64,000 nucleotides of DNA, from the NCBI GenBank assembly GCA_947650285.1, contig CANTFL010001076.1, forward strand, positions 24,117 to 88,116, given 5' to 3'. Position numbers and translations under genes: made by a program. The DNA is from Hyaloperonospora brassicae. Lineage: Eukaryota; Oomycota; Peronosporomycetes; Peronosporales; Peronosporaceae. The notes beneath the pieces were generated by a model. It was not told the origin of the DNA. It saw only the letters and a list, made by a program, of their open reading frames with translations, and made no database searches. Shown piece after piece: positions 12,159-24,300 of the stretch (within the stretch, counting starts at the first letter, position 1; every line of letters begins with the position of its first letter).

Positions 12159-12629
12159 ATGCACTTCCGCGTCCTCCTCGTCCTGGCCGTGGCCACGTTT
12201 GTTGCAAGCTGCAGCAGCTTTGCTAGCGCGGACACTCGATCTACTAAAGGCGTCGACGACGACAGCTCTGCCATTGGCCGCTTGCGTGGAGAAGGCGCTA
12301 TGCAGATGGAGGACAAGCAACTGGACTTCAGGCCATCAGAGATGGACTCGGAGTTGACGGAGCAGGCGGTACCTGAGGCGGCCCCGGCGGGTAGAGATGC
12401 AGGCCGCGTCCCGCTCACGGACGCTCAGAAGGCTAAGCTGATGAAAAAGATCAGGGCTTTCGCCAAGGACGATGAAGCGAGAGCAATGAGTTTCGAAAAT
12501 ATACTGCTGTGGAGCGGGCTGGCTGGAGTCATTGCGGGCAGTGGGTGGTTCGCCTCTTCGCTCTTCAAGGCCAAGGGGCCATATACGAACGGCTTGCCAC
12601 TTGCAACAAAAGCGCCGGGCTCTTCGTAG
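12159..12629 (+). CDS. small secreted RLR-motif effector candidate with C-terminal hydrophobic segment (E2)
   Basis: The gene is intronless and encodes 156 residues. Residues 1-24 are a strong signal peptide (ends FASA). GRLR at residues 40-43 resembles the GxLR/GKLR variants of the RxLR motif known from downy mildews. An acidic stretch follows, then a basic amphipathic-looking helix (about 86-108) and a hydrophobic segment (about 115-136) containing IAGSGW, with a short polar tail. The start is fixed by the signal peptide and by the core promoter 37 bp upstream. E3 is its closest relative in the window: the signal peptides align residue by residue (about 69 % nucleotide identity over 75 bases by hand). 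Delivery into host cells and membrane insertion are inferred from motifs and are not shown. There is no dEER motif, which is unusual for the classical family. Confidence 0.75.
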   Translation: MHFRVLLVLAVATFVASCSSFASADTRSTKGVDDDSSAIGRLRGEGAMQMEDKQLDFRPSEMDSELTEQAVPEAAPAGRDAGRVPLTDAQKAKLMKKIRAFAKDDEARAMSFENILLWSGLAGVIAGSGWFASSLFKAKGPYTNGLPLATKAPGSS

Positions 12630-12790
12630 GCGATGCTAAGCCGCCGCGATCGCGCTGAGGTGTTGCATGACGTCCATCGATCTTGGTTGGACTATATTAC
12701 AAAATTAGCCTTTTTGTGTATACGTGAGCGGCTGACGTATGGAGACGCTGTTTCTTGCGCGTGGTTTGTGTCCCTGATAGATTCTTTTGT

Positions 12791-12935
12791 GTGTCGAGCA
12801 ATCGATTTACTGGTCCTTAATTGTGTGTCAAACGATCGTTTTGACTGCTACTTTAGCGTGTGGGTGTGTCAAACAGGTCGTTTACAGCTACTTTAGTGCG
12901 TGTCGAGCAATCTTTTACTGCTACTTTCTTGAGTC
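12791..12935 (+). repeat. degenerate tandem repeat downstream of E2
   Basis: Four imperfect units begin at about 12791, 12825, 12866 and 12900, spaced 34-41 bp. Each starts with GTGTC followed by GAGCAATC or AAACGATC-like sequence, and three end in a TACTGCTACTTT-like segment. It starts about 160 bp after the E2 stop codon and may lie in or just beyond its 3' UTR. Confidence 0.6.
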
Positions 12936-13398
12936 TCAAGCCCACCCTTTGATTCGCTCGCTCTTTATGCGCACTTAGTGAACCAGCGCCATGTGCGACT
13001 GTCGAGCGTTATTAGTAAAGGGACGACGGTGAGCCGCAATCGAGTGCGAAGGTCTGTCAATATCCACGACATTTCCCATAGACGCGACGTGATCTCTTCG
13101 CTCCTCACGGTACGAACTGGTGATTGAAGTAGTCCTTTAAACAGCGTGCAGCTGCTGTAAAAGGCGAAGAGTGGCCGCTCTGCAGAGTGTACAGCCTCAG
13201 GGGAACACAAAGAGACGCTCGTCAATGTGACTCATCTCTGCATAACTGACGCACGCAGCATAGCCAGTCACAGTGTCGTCTTGCATGACTTTGATCTACT
13301 GATTACGAAATGGTGTTCGTACTTCTCTTCAACGACAGTGTGACTAGCGATCGGCAGTCGATAGCAGCAGAGTAAGCTGATTCGCATGCCGAGCTCTC
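12936..13398. other. intergenic, nothing recognised
   Basis: No gene, RNA or repeat is visible in this stretch apart from short unsupported frames. Confidence 0.5.
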
Positions 13399-14460
13399 TT
13401 ATAACACTACGAGTCGCTTCCTAGACGGCCAAGCTTGTGACTTGGTTCCCCCTGAAATCACCACGGCTTCGGTCGCCGACTGCATGGGCCGAGCGCTACT
13501 TACTGTCGCATAAAGTTTCACATAGAGCGTCTCGCCGAACTCGCCTTCAACAACTTCCTTCGTTTTTTCGTTTGCCTGCCTTTTGAAGCGGGGCATCTTG
13601 TTTACGATAGTGCCTACGACCACAAATGACGTGTAAGGGCTCTCTCCGTTGGACGCACGTGACTTCAGTCTGTGTGCACTAAAGTAACCAGGTGGTAGGA
13701 ATACGGTCACGCACCCACTGACGTAGCGCGATTGATCCGTCTTTTGAGTAGCAAGCTGGACATTGAGTCGAAGCGTCGAGGGAGATATCCGCTGTTGGTG
13801 TTCATTGTTACGTTCGTCCTCAGTCTTCAGACAGGTGAGAGCACGCGCCAACATGTCATTCCATGTACCTAAAGAACGAAGATGGTGCACTGACGATGGC
13901 TCAGAACTGGCTCAACAGTCGATGCTCTGTTAGCTCATTTGCATTGGCCAAAGCAGGAGTAGAAGCGATACCGACAACGACCTAGGCGTTTGAACTGATC
14001 CAGAATGATATGAGCAAGGCCCAATGTGAAGGCTTCCGTGGATTGCACGCGTTCACGCGAGAGACCTGCTTTCGTGTCCCCTTCAATTGTGCCACGCAAC
14101 AGCTCGTTCAGCATCTTGCACGCCGCCATACTGCATCGAAACTTATAACAGTGCTAAGGACCACGGCCCGGTCAAACAAGCGAAACCAGCGCAATGAGAT
14201 ACTACAAAAACGAAGCACAGGGAGCGGTCTTGCATTTTTGTTTAACACCTGCAGCATAAAAGAGCACCATCTCTGCGCCATCGCGTATATAGTCACTGCG
14301 CTCTTCAGTGCCAGCAGGCATCAGTTTCGCGATCGATGCCTACTTGCATCCGTTCCCTGTAGGCTCACAGTAGATGGTCGTGACGCCAGCGATATCTTCG
14401 TCAACGAAGTGCTGCTTTGTGGGTTGCAAGAAAACGACCACCGTACGGCGCTTTAGTGCG
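13399..14460 (-). pseudogene. probable decayed protein-coding gene of unknown family
   Basis: Reading the minus strand from about 14460 down to 13399 gives three successive protein-like stretches in changing frames. The last is an open frame of 163 codons (13890 to 13399) with a good mix of residues, including a stretch near VSGCVTVFLPPGYF. The stretch upstream (14129 to 13935) contains GTIEGDTKA and STEAFTLGLAHI. The frames are separated by stops and shifts, so any protein would need several introns or the gene is dead. I recognise no family. It could also be chance open sequence. Confidence 0.3.
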
Positions 14461-17400
14461 ACTCACGCAATGTGTCCTGCAAATGAAGACGCAAGTCATT
14501 TGCGTTGCGAATGTCCATGAGTAAACTGAAGTTATAAGTATCGTGGCCGTCACATCAGTGCACTGTTTGTGGGCAACTATCGACATCGCAGCAGTCGAGG
14601 GTATCATCACATGTTGCAGCGATTCAGCTTAGCAAGTATTGCTGTTGACGGCCTCGACATTAGCGTTGCGGTCATACCCTCGTCGTCCTAGCACGTGTAC
14701 CGTATGTTCGAGCCCACCTATTGAACCCAATAGAATGGTAACTTGTCCAGGCGGCCGAGTGGTACTGCGTAAAAGCATAGGGCATTTATGGCGGATATTC
14801 TAGTATCTCTTTGTAAATAATTGAGTCGTTCGATTCATCAAGCCATCTTGCTTTCGCACGGTCGATTGCAAATAAGGGGTGTTAAAAGTCATTTTGTAAC
14901 TATTGGCACGGAGCAGCCCACTTTCGGATCAAATTTAGCCGTTTCGTCGTAGTAATTGAATACACTTTTCATCAGAACGGGGTAAGCCTGATATGTGAAC
15001 TGGGACTAATCTAGTCGTTATGCAGAATATTTACTCAGCGGTAACTAGTCAGCAATGTTACCTTAGCAGGTACTAAGTACCATCGCTTGAGAAAACCTCG
15101 GTCCCATCTTATGTAGAACGCGTGATCAGTCAGCAAATCTACACATAAGGACGAGACGCGCACAATGGGCGAAGCGCAAGAGTCAGCATGCATTCATTCA
15201 TTTCGATATGTACTAAATGAAACAAAGTTGACATGAAAAGCGAGGATTATAGTAATGTAATGCAAGTTTAATCGGCCGAATAAAAAAAACACAAACGGCA
15301 ATGAAATTTCGACGATTTATATGTACGTGCAGTGAGTGCAAAGCACGTGGTAAAGCTGTTCTAGCGAAGCTTTCTTTGCGATGTGGCGATACTTTCTCCA
15401 TGAAAGGCACGTTGTATTACTGGAACAACAAGAGATTTTAGGCAGAAGTTTAGCCGTCGAGGGTTATCTTGTCAAGGGCTACCCGTTCGAGGAGGTGCCA
15501 ATCTGATGCGTAGTAAGCGCCGATCGATAGGAGATAAACTACCCATTACGTTAGGTGCATGTAAAGGAGAAGTATGATAAAGGCAGGGAGCCAAACATTG
15601 TGGATCATAAGAAGAAGAATCGACAAAGTCAGCATAGTGCATACTTATATGGGTCCAAACAAACCGTAAACGAGCTTTTCAAGTCCTCTTTCGAACATGA
15701 TTATGCCTGCCTTCAAGACTTAGGAGGCACAGCTTGTCGATGTTCTGACTGGACCACCAAGATGATAAGTCTGCTACGGGTGGACAACGCTCTCCTCCTT
15801 CAAAGAATTAGTCTTGTGGAGTTATGCGATGGTGAATCTAGTAAAAGGCCTCGAATGAGCCTCTTTGAGTAACGATCATGTATTTTCTGTATCACCTACC
15901 AATTAAGCAATTATATAGTTGTAACGCGGTGAGGCCGTTCCATGGGAATAACATCAAATGGGTCCATGTGATATTTTTATACGATAGTATTTTCCAATCT
16001 ACACTTGAATAAGTAAATATTGAATAAATGGTATCTTCAAATCTAGTGTATTACACCGCTTTACTCCTTGACTTATACAGGCCGCTGTATCAACCAAAGT
16101 CGTCAACAATTGCATCTAGACGCGGAAAATAATTGGGAGCGAGTAGATACATACGGAGATTGTAGATTGATATGGTTAGCGATAAGATCAAGCGAATTTT
16201 TTTCAGAAAACTTACGTACGATAAATACATTTGTTTGCTTTTTCCTTCTTCTAAATGTGCTCCATCACAATGTCAGCTTTTCTCTGCTCACAAAGTGTAG
16301 TTGGGTTGCGAGGTACCTGCCTGCAGTGTTTCAGTAAAGATATCTTGTACTGTGTTAGTGCAAGCGGACAATGACTAGATACATGAGTGAATAACTCTTG
16401 AGCATAGCCGAGATAATCGTACAACTTCTATTCGGCCGTACACTGCGTTTAATTATCTGTAAAAGTGCGTAACGACTTGACGTCCGCCTGTCAAAAAGTG
16501 ATGTCGCGGTGACGTGTGTGATATATGTCATATGGTATAGTAGATGTAGGCTTATTTTGTTGGCGACTTGCGTGAGGACTAAAGCAGCGGGCTTTCTCAT
16601 TCGTTCAGAAAAAGGAGATACTACGCGAATAATTTCGGAGTGATTTCGCGCTGTTGTTAGATCAATTGCGACTGTATATCGCCACCTGATGTTCGTAGTT
16701 CACCAAAGCTCCAAACAACCCAAAACTAAGCCCCCACTCAACGCAATCGACTTCGTTGTGCATTAGGCATAGCGGAGGTATTACTTTATGTATACAAAGA
16801 CGCGTAATAGCCATACAGTTGGACAATATGGAAAGTAGGAGAAAGAACGGGTGACATCGGTGGCTGATAGTCATCGGCTTCTGCATTCCCTTGCTTCAAT
16901 CGCAATACCTATTGAATAAAACTACTCTATATTGTTTAATCATGAACATGATACCTTTTCTAGCCTTTACATAACTTTATAGCCATATGAAAAATAATGC
17001 CACAATTCTATGTAATTCAGTCTTTAGTTAAATCGGTCTTGAGAAACAAAACATTGTGATCTCAGGCAAGGTGTTTAAAGGGCCTGAGATTATCATCTAG
17101 TCAATAGTCACAACAGACCACGACAGGACGAACCGAAAATGAGCATCGTATTTGCACAAACGGAAATGCCAGGTTGCTGGAATTGATCGGCAAAAATTTC
17201 TTGTTTTTGTGCCGGGGATTCAATTGTAACATTTTGACATGTGGTTATACCAAAAAAGTTGCCGCAAACTCGTGTTCCGGGGTTTCTACTCAGCAGGATT
17301 CGAGAAGACAAAATGTTCAAGGCGATAGTCAACTCGTAACATGTGGGCAACACGGCTTCAGTTATAGCGGTGCGATTGTCCTTGGAGAATAAAGCGAGCA

Positions 17401-19115
17401 TAAATGACATTGTCGCGATCAAAATATTTAATTATTTTCTTGCGATATCAGAACTTATGTACGACGACAGGAGAAGACGCAGTAGTAAAAAAGTATATGA
17501 TAAAAATATGGCAGATCTGTACCGGGCCATGAAGCAATATATATGTGCTGCACGTCGTTCGCGCAAGCCACATTTACTAAAGAAAAGACCAGAAAAGAGC
17601 AAACCACAATGACGATAAATAAGGATAACACGGGCTTACCCTAATTGGCGAAATCTATCACATGGATTTGAAAGCAGCTGAAACCTTGGCACTACTATAA
17701 GAACGTCTTTTTGCCGACTTAGTGGTGACATGAAGAAGGGGTTGTTGATCTTAGTAAATAATGTCGAAAAGTCGATTTATAGGTAATTTTACGGATATGA
17801 TCATAAGAATATGCATATCATATACGTAAGGTAAGGATGGACCAAATATCGGGTGGTACAATGGCTATTTTACGCGATGAGAGATCGCAGTAACAACAAA
17901 CGTTTTTAGCAATTTTCTTGACGCAAAATGCCACTTATTTTGATTGATCATATAAAGACGAGTTTCACACAAAAGTTGAGGAAGACGTCAACGAAATGTC
18001 AGACCTAAAGTTAATCGCTCGAATGTACGCAAAATACAAAAATGATACAGGATTACAGACGGAAAAATATCCACGTCAAAGGCTGGTCAATTTAGGTTAT
18101 GCACAGAATGGTTATGAATTCGAGAGATTAATGAGGACGACTACTCCTAACATGAACCATGATGTGCTCTTTAGAGTTACAGACACATTACCGCGGACAT
18201 CATTATGACCAATCCTCACCGAAATGGATTAAACTGAAGATGATGATACAGATGAAACGATTTTGACGAGGAACTAGAAGCAGTTATCGAGCAGCATTGT
18301 AGGGTCAGATTACAGCAGCCTAAGCATTTATACCAAGGTTGATGAGCGGATAGGTGGAAGATATTGAGTATTGCAAAATAGGCTACACGGTTTTGCGAAA
18401 AATTAATTCGATAGGAACGAAAGCGATGCTGGTCCAAAACATGTTTGATATGTGTAGATCAAACGCCATATATTGCGATAACAGACACACTTATCCGTAA
18501 AAAAGTGACGAGATACTTTTCCACTTAGCATATTGAAGGCAATATTGAAAGATATCGACATCTGTTTTAGTAGACGCAACAGAATTAGAAATTACTCAGC
18601 AAATATAATAGGACTATTTCGCCTTTATCATTTACCGCCCACTAAGGTCACACATGTAATAAGCCAAAAATTGAGGGTCTGAACTTTTGCGCACTCCTCT
18701 CAATCGTTTATCGGATAGACGTGGGCGCGTCAATAAAATGTTCGAATTAGAACGGGCCGCAGCTAAACATGGAAAAGAACCTTTTGCGTCGCTGTGGGGA
18801 GGACACCTTATTGTATAATCTCCATAAACGTCGTGCAGTCATTTCCAAAACACTAAGCAATGATCCGGCATCTTCGTTTAAGCAATAAGAAGATGCAAAT
18901 TGCAATTTAATGAGCAGTATTAAGACCATGGTCTCATGCCAGAAATGTAGTAACTGCTTTATTGTCACACGCTCTATCACGATGTAAATCGCGAATGTAA
19001 GCTTGTCGAAACATGATGATATGTGCGAAGCACAATTTTTACTTTGCATATTTAGGATCTATTTATTTTAAATTCGTGAGGTTAGTAAGACATCGATATT
19101 GGTTTACGAATACAC

Positions 19116-19135
19116 ATATATATATATATATATAT
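19116..19135. repeat. (AT)n microsatellite
   Basis: Ten AT units lie within AT-rich DNA. Confidence 0.95.
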
Positions 19136-21331
19136 TGCTATGGTGTCAATGGACGATTTCTTGTCCGAGTCGATAAGATATTAGCAAACATTCGTACAAA
19201 CTGGTAGACCCGCTCGGGATGGAGGATAAGCAAGAACATATTATACATTATTTACAAAAATTAAGACCGGATAATATTACTACATACCACGAAGAGAGCT
19301 AATGCGGCATCTTCGAGATGCTCAGATTTAGCAAAATTGTACCCGGATTATATAATAAGCATAAATAAGACAAACAACAGTTTTTAAAAATGTACAACAT
19401 CAGAATACCAGAAAAAGCATGTGAATAACGAGGCGAAAGCGTCTAGGTGCTAAGGAGCTACTAGTGACTACTTAATGTTTTATTCGCCGCTGTAACTTTA
19501 TAGCAAACATATAAAATATATTGGTTTTTACTATTCGCGTGATTTGAGAGTCCAGACAATTAGTAAGCCAAATACTGACAATTTTATCACAAAGAAGACC
19601 TTCAAGATATTTGCTTGTACGTTAATATAATTAGTAAATTTTCCACCTCTAACTCAGTCAAGGATATAATGTACTATCATAGTTTGTACAGTGGCGGATA
19701 AAAATTCCATTCCCGCTTTCTTACATAGTTTAGAGATTTCGGACGAGTAAACATATGGCTGGCAAAAATGTAGGAACTTCACATTACAGGACACGACACT
19801 AATTATGTTGTTTCGGTAGGCTTACCGCGAGATTTCATTACCTTTACTACCCCTTGGCGAGTATAAGTCGTTAAAGCACCAATTACGTGTAATTGAGAGC
19901 TATTAAATGGTATATATCGAGGAATGTTGAGTGGCGGATAAATATTAGGGTGTAACTTGTAATTATAGTAATCAATCAAGATATTAAACTAAACCCATCT
20001 ATTATATCACATAGACATTCAGATAATTCAGCGCGTATGAAAAATAATAAATTATTCAGGTGCAAATAGACGAAAATACTGATACTAAAAGTATCAGACA
20101 TGTAAAGGTAGCAATATGCAAGATCCGCAAACACAATCATTTTTTTTATCTCAAATAGGTCAAGTTTTTGAATTGAAAGTGCGAATTATGCCTCAATCAA
20201 TCGTTATAACGTTATAAAAATAGTTGAAACCTACCGATGATTCTATCATATATCAGGTTAGCTTTTTATAATCGCCGATCACATAATTAAAACTCACTTG
20301 CACGGATCATGTCGTGGATAGTGGTTCAAGAGATAGATTGCAAAAGCTAAGTATTTAACCAGCCTTTTGATCTTTTCGACATAAAATATGATTTGTTTGC
20401 TAAGTTAAAAGCTTCATCGTCGATAGTTCACCGAGCAACCAATGATCTGTGGGATTGATAAATTCCGACATAGATTCAAAAGTTTACTGTCAATAGCTGT
20501 TGTTGCAAGCCTAGAGCGCGTTTGAAGAGTGTAGCTTATGTCGCAGAGTCCTCAGCTTACTTTAACTCGCTCTATTAAATTATTTTGACGTTTGAAACGA
20601 GGTGTTTCATGACACTATATGCTTACTGCTACTTAGTATATCGATTGATTACGTAGCGTTAGATATAGTACATAAGTTTCTATATACTACACCCTAGATA
20701 CTAATTGAAGTACATTGTTATCCTTTATCGCCTATCAGTGGGTCTATTATCACCATTAGCCAACAGGATGCGATCTGTGATTATGTGTACATGGTGAGAC
20801 CCCTTTTCAACGTAGGGTTATTAGGAGTAATGTATACAAAGAAAGGTTGATAATTCATATGAACCGCGCTTGAATAGCGCGTGTTTTCCTGACCCTTTTC
20901 AGAAGACCTTTAGTGACGTAACATAGAAAGCTTTTACCACTTTTTCGTTTAATCTTTATACGTGAGTACATATCTAGTGGTCAGCCTTTTACCAAAATAA
21001 TATTTGTACATCCGTTAAAAATGCTACGTGGTACTTTGCACACATACTTCAATACATCTTCACGTTAAGTAAATAATCGTTATTGTTACCGTGTGCATAG
21101 ATACTCATCATTTACACTCACCATCGAGATGAATTTCGGATGCGGGACCTCATCTTTAAAACAGATGTGGTGGTCGATATTTGCATACTCGAGCGTTCAA
21201 TTATTACGGCGCCTGGAACGGAATATTTACGGTCACGGTTCCTCCATTTAAGTTATTTGTTATATATCATCTTGAGTCCCCGTCGGTTCTGGATGATGAA
21301 AGAACTTTATTCGGCCTTTCAAGATAAATAA

Positions 21332-21347
21332 ATATATATATATATAT
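21332..21347. repeat. (AT)n microsatellite
   Basis: Eight AT units lie in the AT-rich block. Confidence 0.9.
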
Positions 21348-24300
21348 TTCTTTATTAGCGCTAATGTTCTTATCGATTGCTGAATAGGAAACGTCTCACA
21401 TCGCTTTTGATGTAATATAAGATTATTTCGAGATCGCCAATCTATCTTGTAGTTTCCTAATCTGTGTCGTACAGTATAAGTGTGCAAGATATCGCCTTTA
21501 GAGTACTTATAACTTATAATTGTCATAGAGATATTACTTGGATCTGTACATCGATCTTGGCTGTTAATCCCTTTGTATGTTTAACTTCGTCAAATCGAAC
21601 TGAATTTAGTCTTGCGTTTACTACATATCGCTCCGGCCAGCAAAAATATGTAAGTACGGTAACGATATGCGGCTGACTTTATTGGTCATCTGGAATCCGA
21701 GGGTACTGCCCGAATATTATTTTATGACACATACAGCCATGAATTTAAATTACCTCACCAACCAACTAGAATATGACCTCTCAGTATGTCTATTTTTCCT
21801 GCTGTCCTCTTCTAAAAGGATTTTCCTTCGAATATGTATCTAACTTCGTGACATGGACACAAAAAAATTGTCAAATATTATCGAAACCTGTATCTTTTAT
21901 TAATAATATGGCATGTGTACCCAAATCTGATCACAGCTTTAGGTAAGAAACTCTTTATGGGCTACGATGGGTCTGATATATCATGTTATCGTTTACACCT
22001 TTGTCACAGACTTCAAAGTACGACTACTACATTTGACTTCAATCGTTTGTCTTATAGATATACTACAGGTATGTAAAGTGTAAATTACAAACATTGGGTG
22101 CCTATTACCGTGACTGCGCAATCTGTCAAAAAGTAGTCGATAATTTTAGTTGGCACCTAAATGGTGCATTACGTCATCTTAGGCGTTACATTTTGTTGTT
22201 CTGGGTCTAGCCAATCCATTTAACCTACTACACAATGTGCGACTGTGATACAAATTATAAATGAGAGTAACACCATTTTATATAAGTGGCCTACTCATCT
22301 CGTTGCTTATTGTTGCGTTGTGACTGCGATAACAATTAATAGATATCAAGAATGACCATCTTTTTTCGCATTTATTCTTATCTTCTACACCGGACAATCT
22401 GTGTAGGCCTGGGAAGGTTGTAAGGACTAATGTATCTAAAAGATGTCGTGCCTGTGTCAATTGTACCCCAGAACACTCAAGCAGGCATTATTTATTTCCT
22501 CATGTGTCAATATAACCGAATTTGTCAACCAGAATTTAACTTGCGTATTCTGCTCATGGGCGATATATAATCGACCAAACGACGTCAAAAACGATTTAAA
22601 TAAATTGTTTCATAATGTTTCAGTCATATTTGACTTACTAAAGCAGTATAAAGTCCTGAATCGAGGAAGTCTACCTAGGTTTTATCTTTGGTCACACGGT
22701 AGATCCATATTTCGGAATTTACATGAATTGTATCACATTTAGATCCGATCCATTTATCCAATGAGGTGAATCTCGTTTTACGTCCGAATCCCGAATTGAT
22801 CGTACAATTGCAAGAAGGGAGCACCTTGTGAAAGATTGTTTTACACGTGAATCTTCAGAAGGACATCACCACATATTGTTAAATAAAGAATATAACAGCG
22901 TAAGCCCTTATCAATTCCAACTTAATCTTTTTTTAGGCTAAGAAGCGGTAAGCCAGAAATAGACCCATAATCTGGTACAATTTTAAAAGGGCACATGTAA
23001 ACGCAAGCATGCAGATATGAAAAGACCATAAATCTTGCATCCTCTCAAATAAAATAGTAAGTGAATAATTTGTACTCTTCCTATTACGCGCTAGTATTTT
23101 GATTATGATACAAGCGTCAACTCAAATCGTAATAAGATTGGGTACTTGTGTTCTTTGTTATTCGTACTTATTCAAAAAAGGTGTTTTTGTGCAGCTTTAG
23201 CACAAACCTAACGCTGATTCGTCATGTTTTATAAACACTTCGTGGGTATCATCTCTGTTATCATATGATCAACCTTCGCATCATACCCCGACAGTTTCTG
23301 TTGCGGCTTTTGTCAAACCATGGCAGGTACCACTATATCATATCAAAGAATTCTGCTCCTCACGAATCCGTGACCACACAAGAATGTTGTTTTAAACATT
23401 TACGCATATTCAAATTTTCACTGCGGTGTTCGCCAAATTCACATCATCGCTGTGCCCTTGGCTGGGCTGACCGTCTCCTCGCTACACGCATCATTAGATA
23501 AACCTCCTATTGCTTTAATCAGTGGATTCGTTTACAAGACTGATGGTATTACCTTAGAAATCAATTGAACAGCTAGATGAGAATAAAACGATGAAGTATG
23601 CCTGTAATTTGATCGTACTTGTCACAGGTACCAAAACTCTCGCAACGGGTAAAACGTTACGTGAAGACACAAACCCTTCGCGCAACAACACTTAAACATC
23701 GCTTACCACATATCTCTCTCGACTCGACGGCAGACATCATTTATACTGCATATGCATAAATACATACATGTAATTCGTATCAAATCAGTTGTCCAAATTG
23801 AACCAATTTTGTCACTCCTACCGTGAGAGACATAAGTGCGATGTTTTGTACTGATTACGCATCCTGGTATAATTATGAATATATTTTCAGCGATCGGCGA
23901 CAAAGCGCAACTTTCATTTACGTCAGAACGGTACTTCCAATGAAACATTTGATTAATTCTTGAATGAATCGTGCTTCGGCGAGTGATGCCTTGAAAGACT
24001 TAATCCTCAAAAATGCTAGAACCAAATGCTCTTATGATGTCTATTTACCAAGTTATATATAATATCGTCAGATTTCCGTCACAATTGAGTGAAAGATGTT
24101 GTTGTGCAACTTTTTTATAAACAATTTGATCGTTATTATTTCATTGCGTCAGCCGAAATGTGTAACAACGTTTTTAAAGGAATACAAGTAAATTGGCTAA
24201 TGCGTGTCGCTGGTTGCAATCTGACATACAATATATATGAAAATTTTTATGATCTTATCGACGGACGAAGAAAGTAACGCTCATCATTACGAATTAGCTC

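Noticed and set aside
14746..14790. tRNA-Leu/Ser-like stretch (GGCGGCCGAGTGGT)
   Set aside because: It resembles a D-arm, but no anticodon arm, T-arm with GTTCGA or pairing acceptor stem follows at the right distance.
22443..22742. possible Gypsy reverse-transcriptase remnant
   Set aside because: A loose match (P-x-x-L, CV, IYNR, then DLLKQYKVL) exists, but a competing frame gives an equally loose match and no catalytic YFDD is present.
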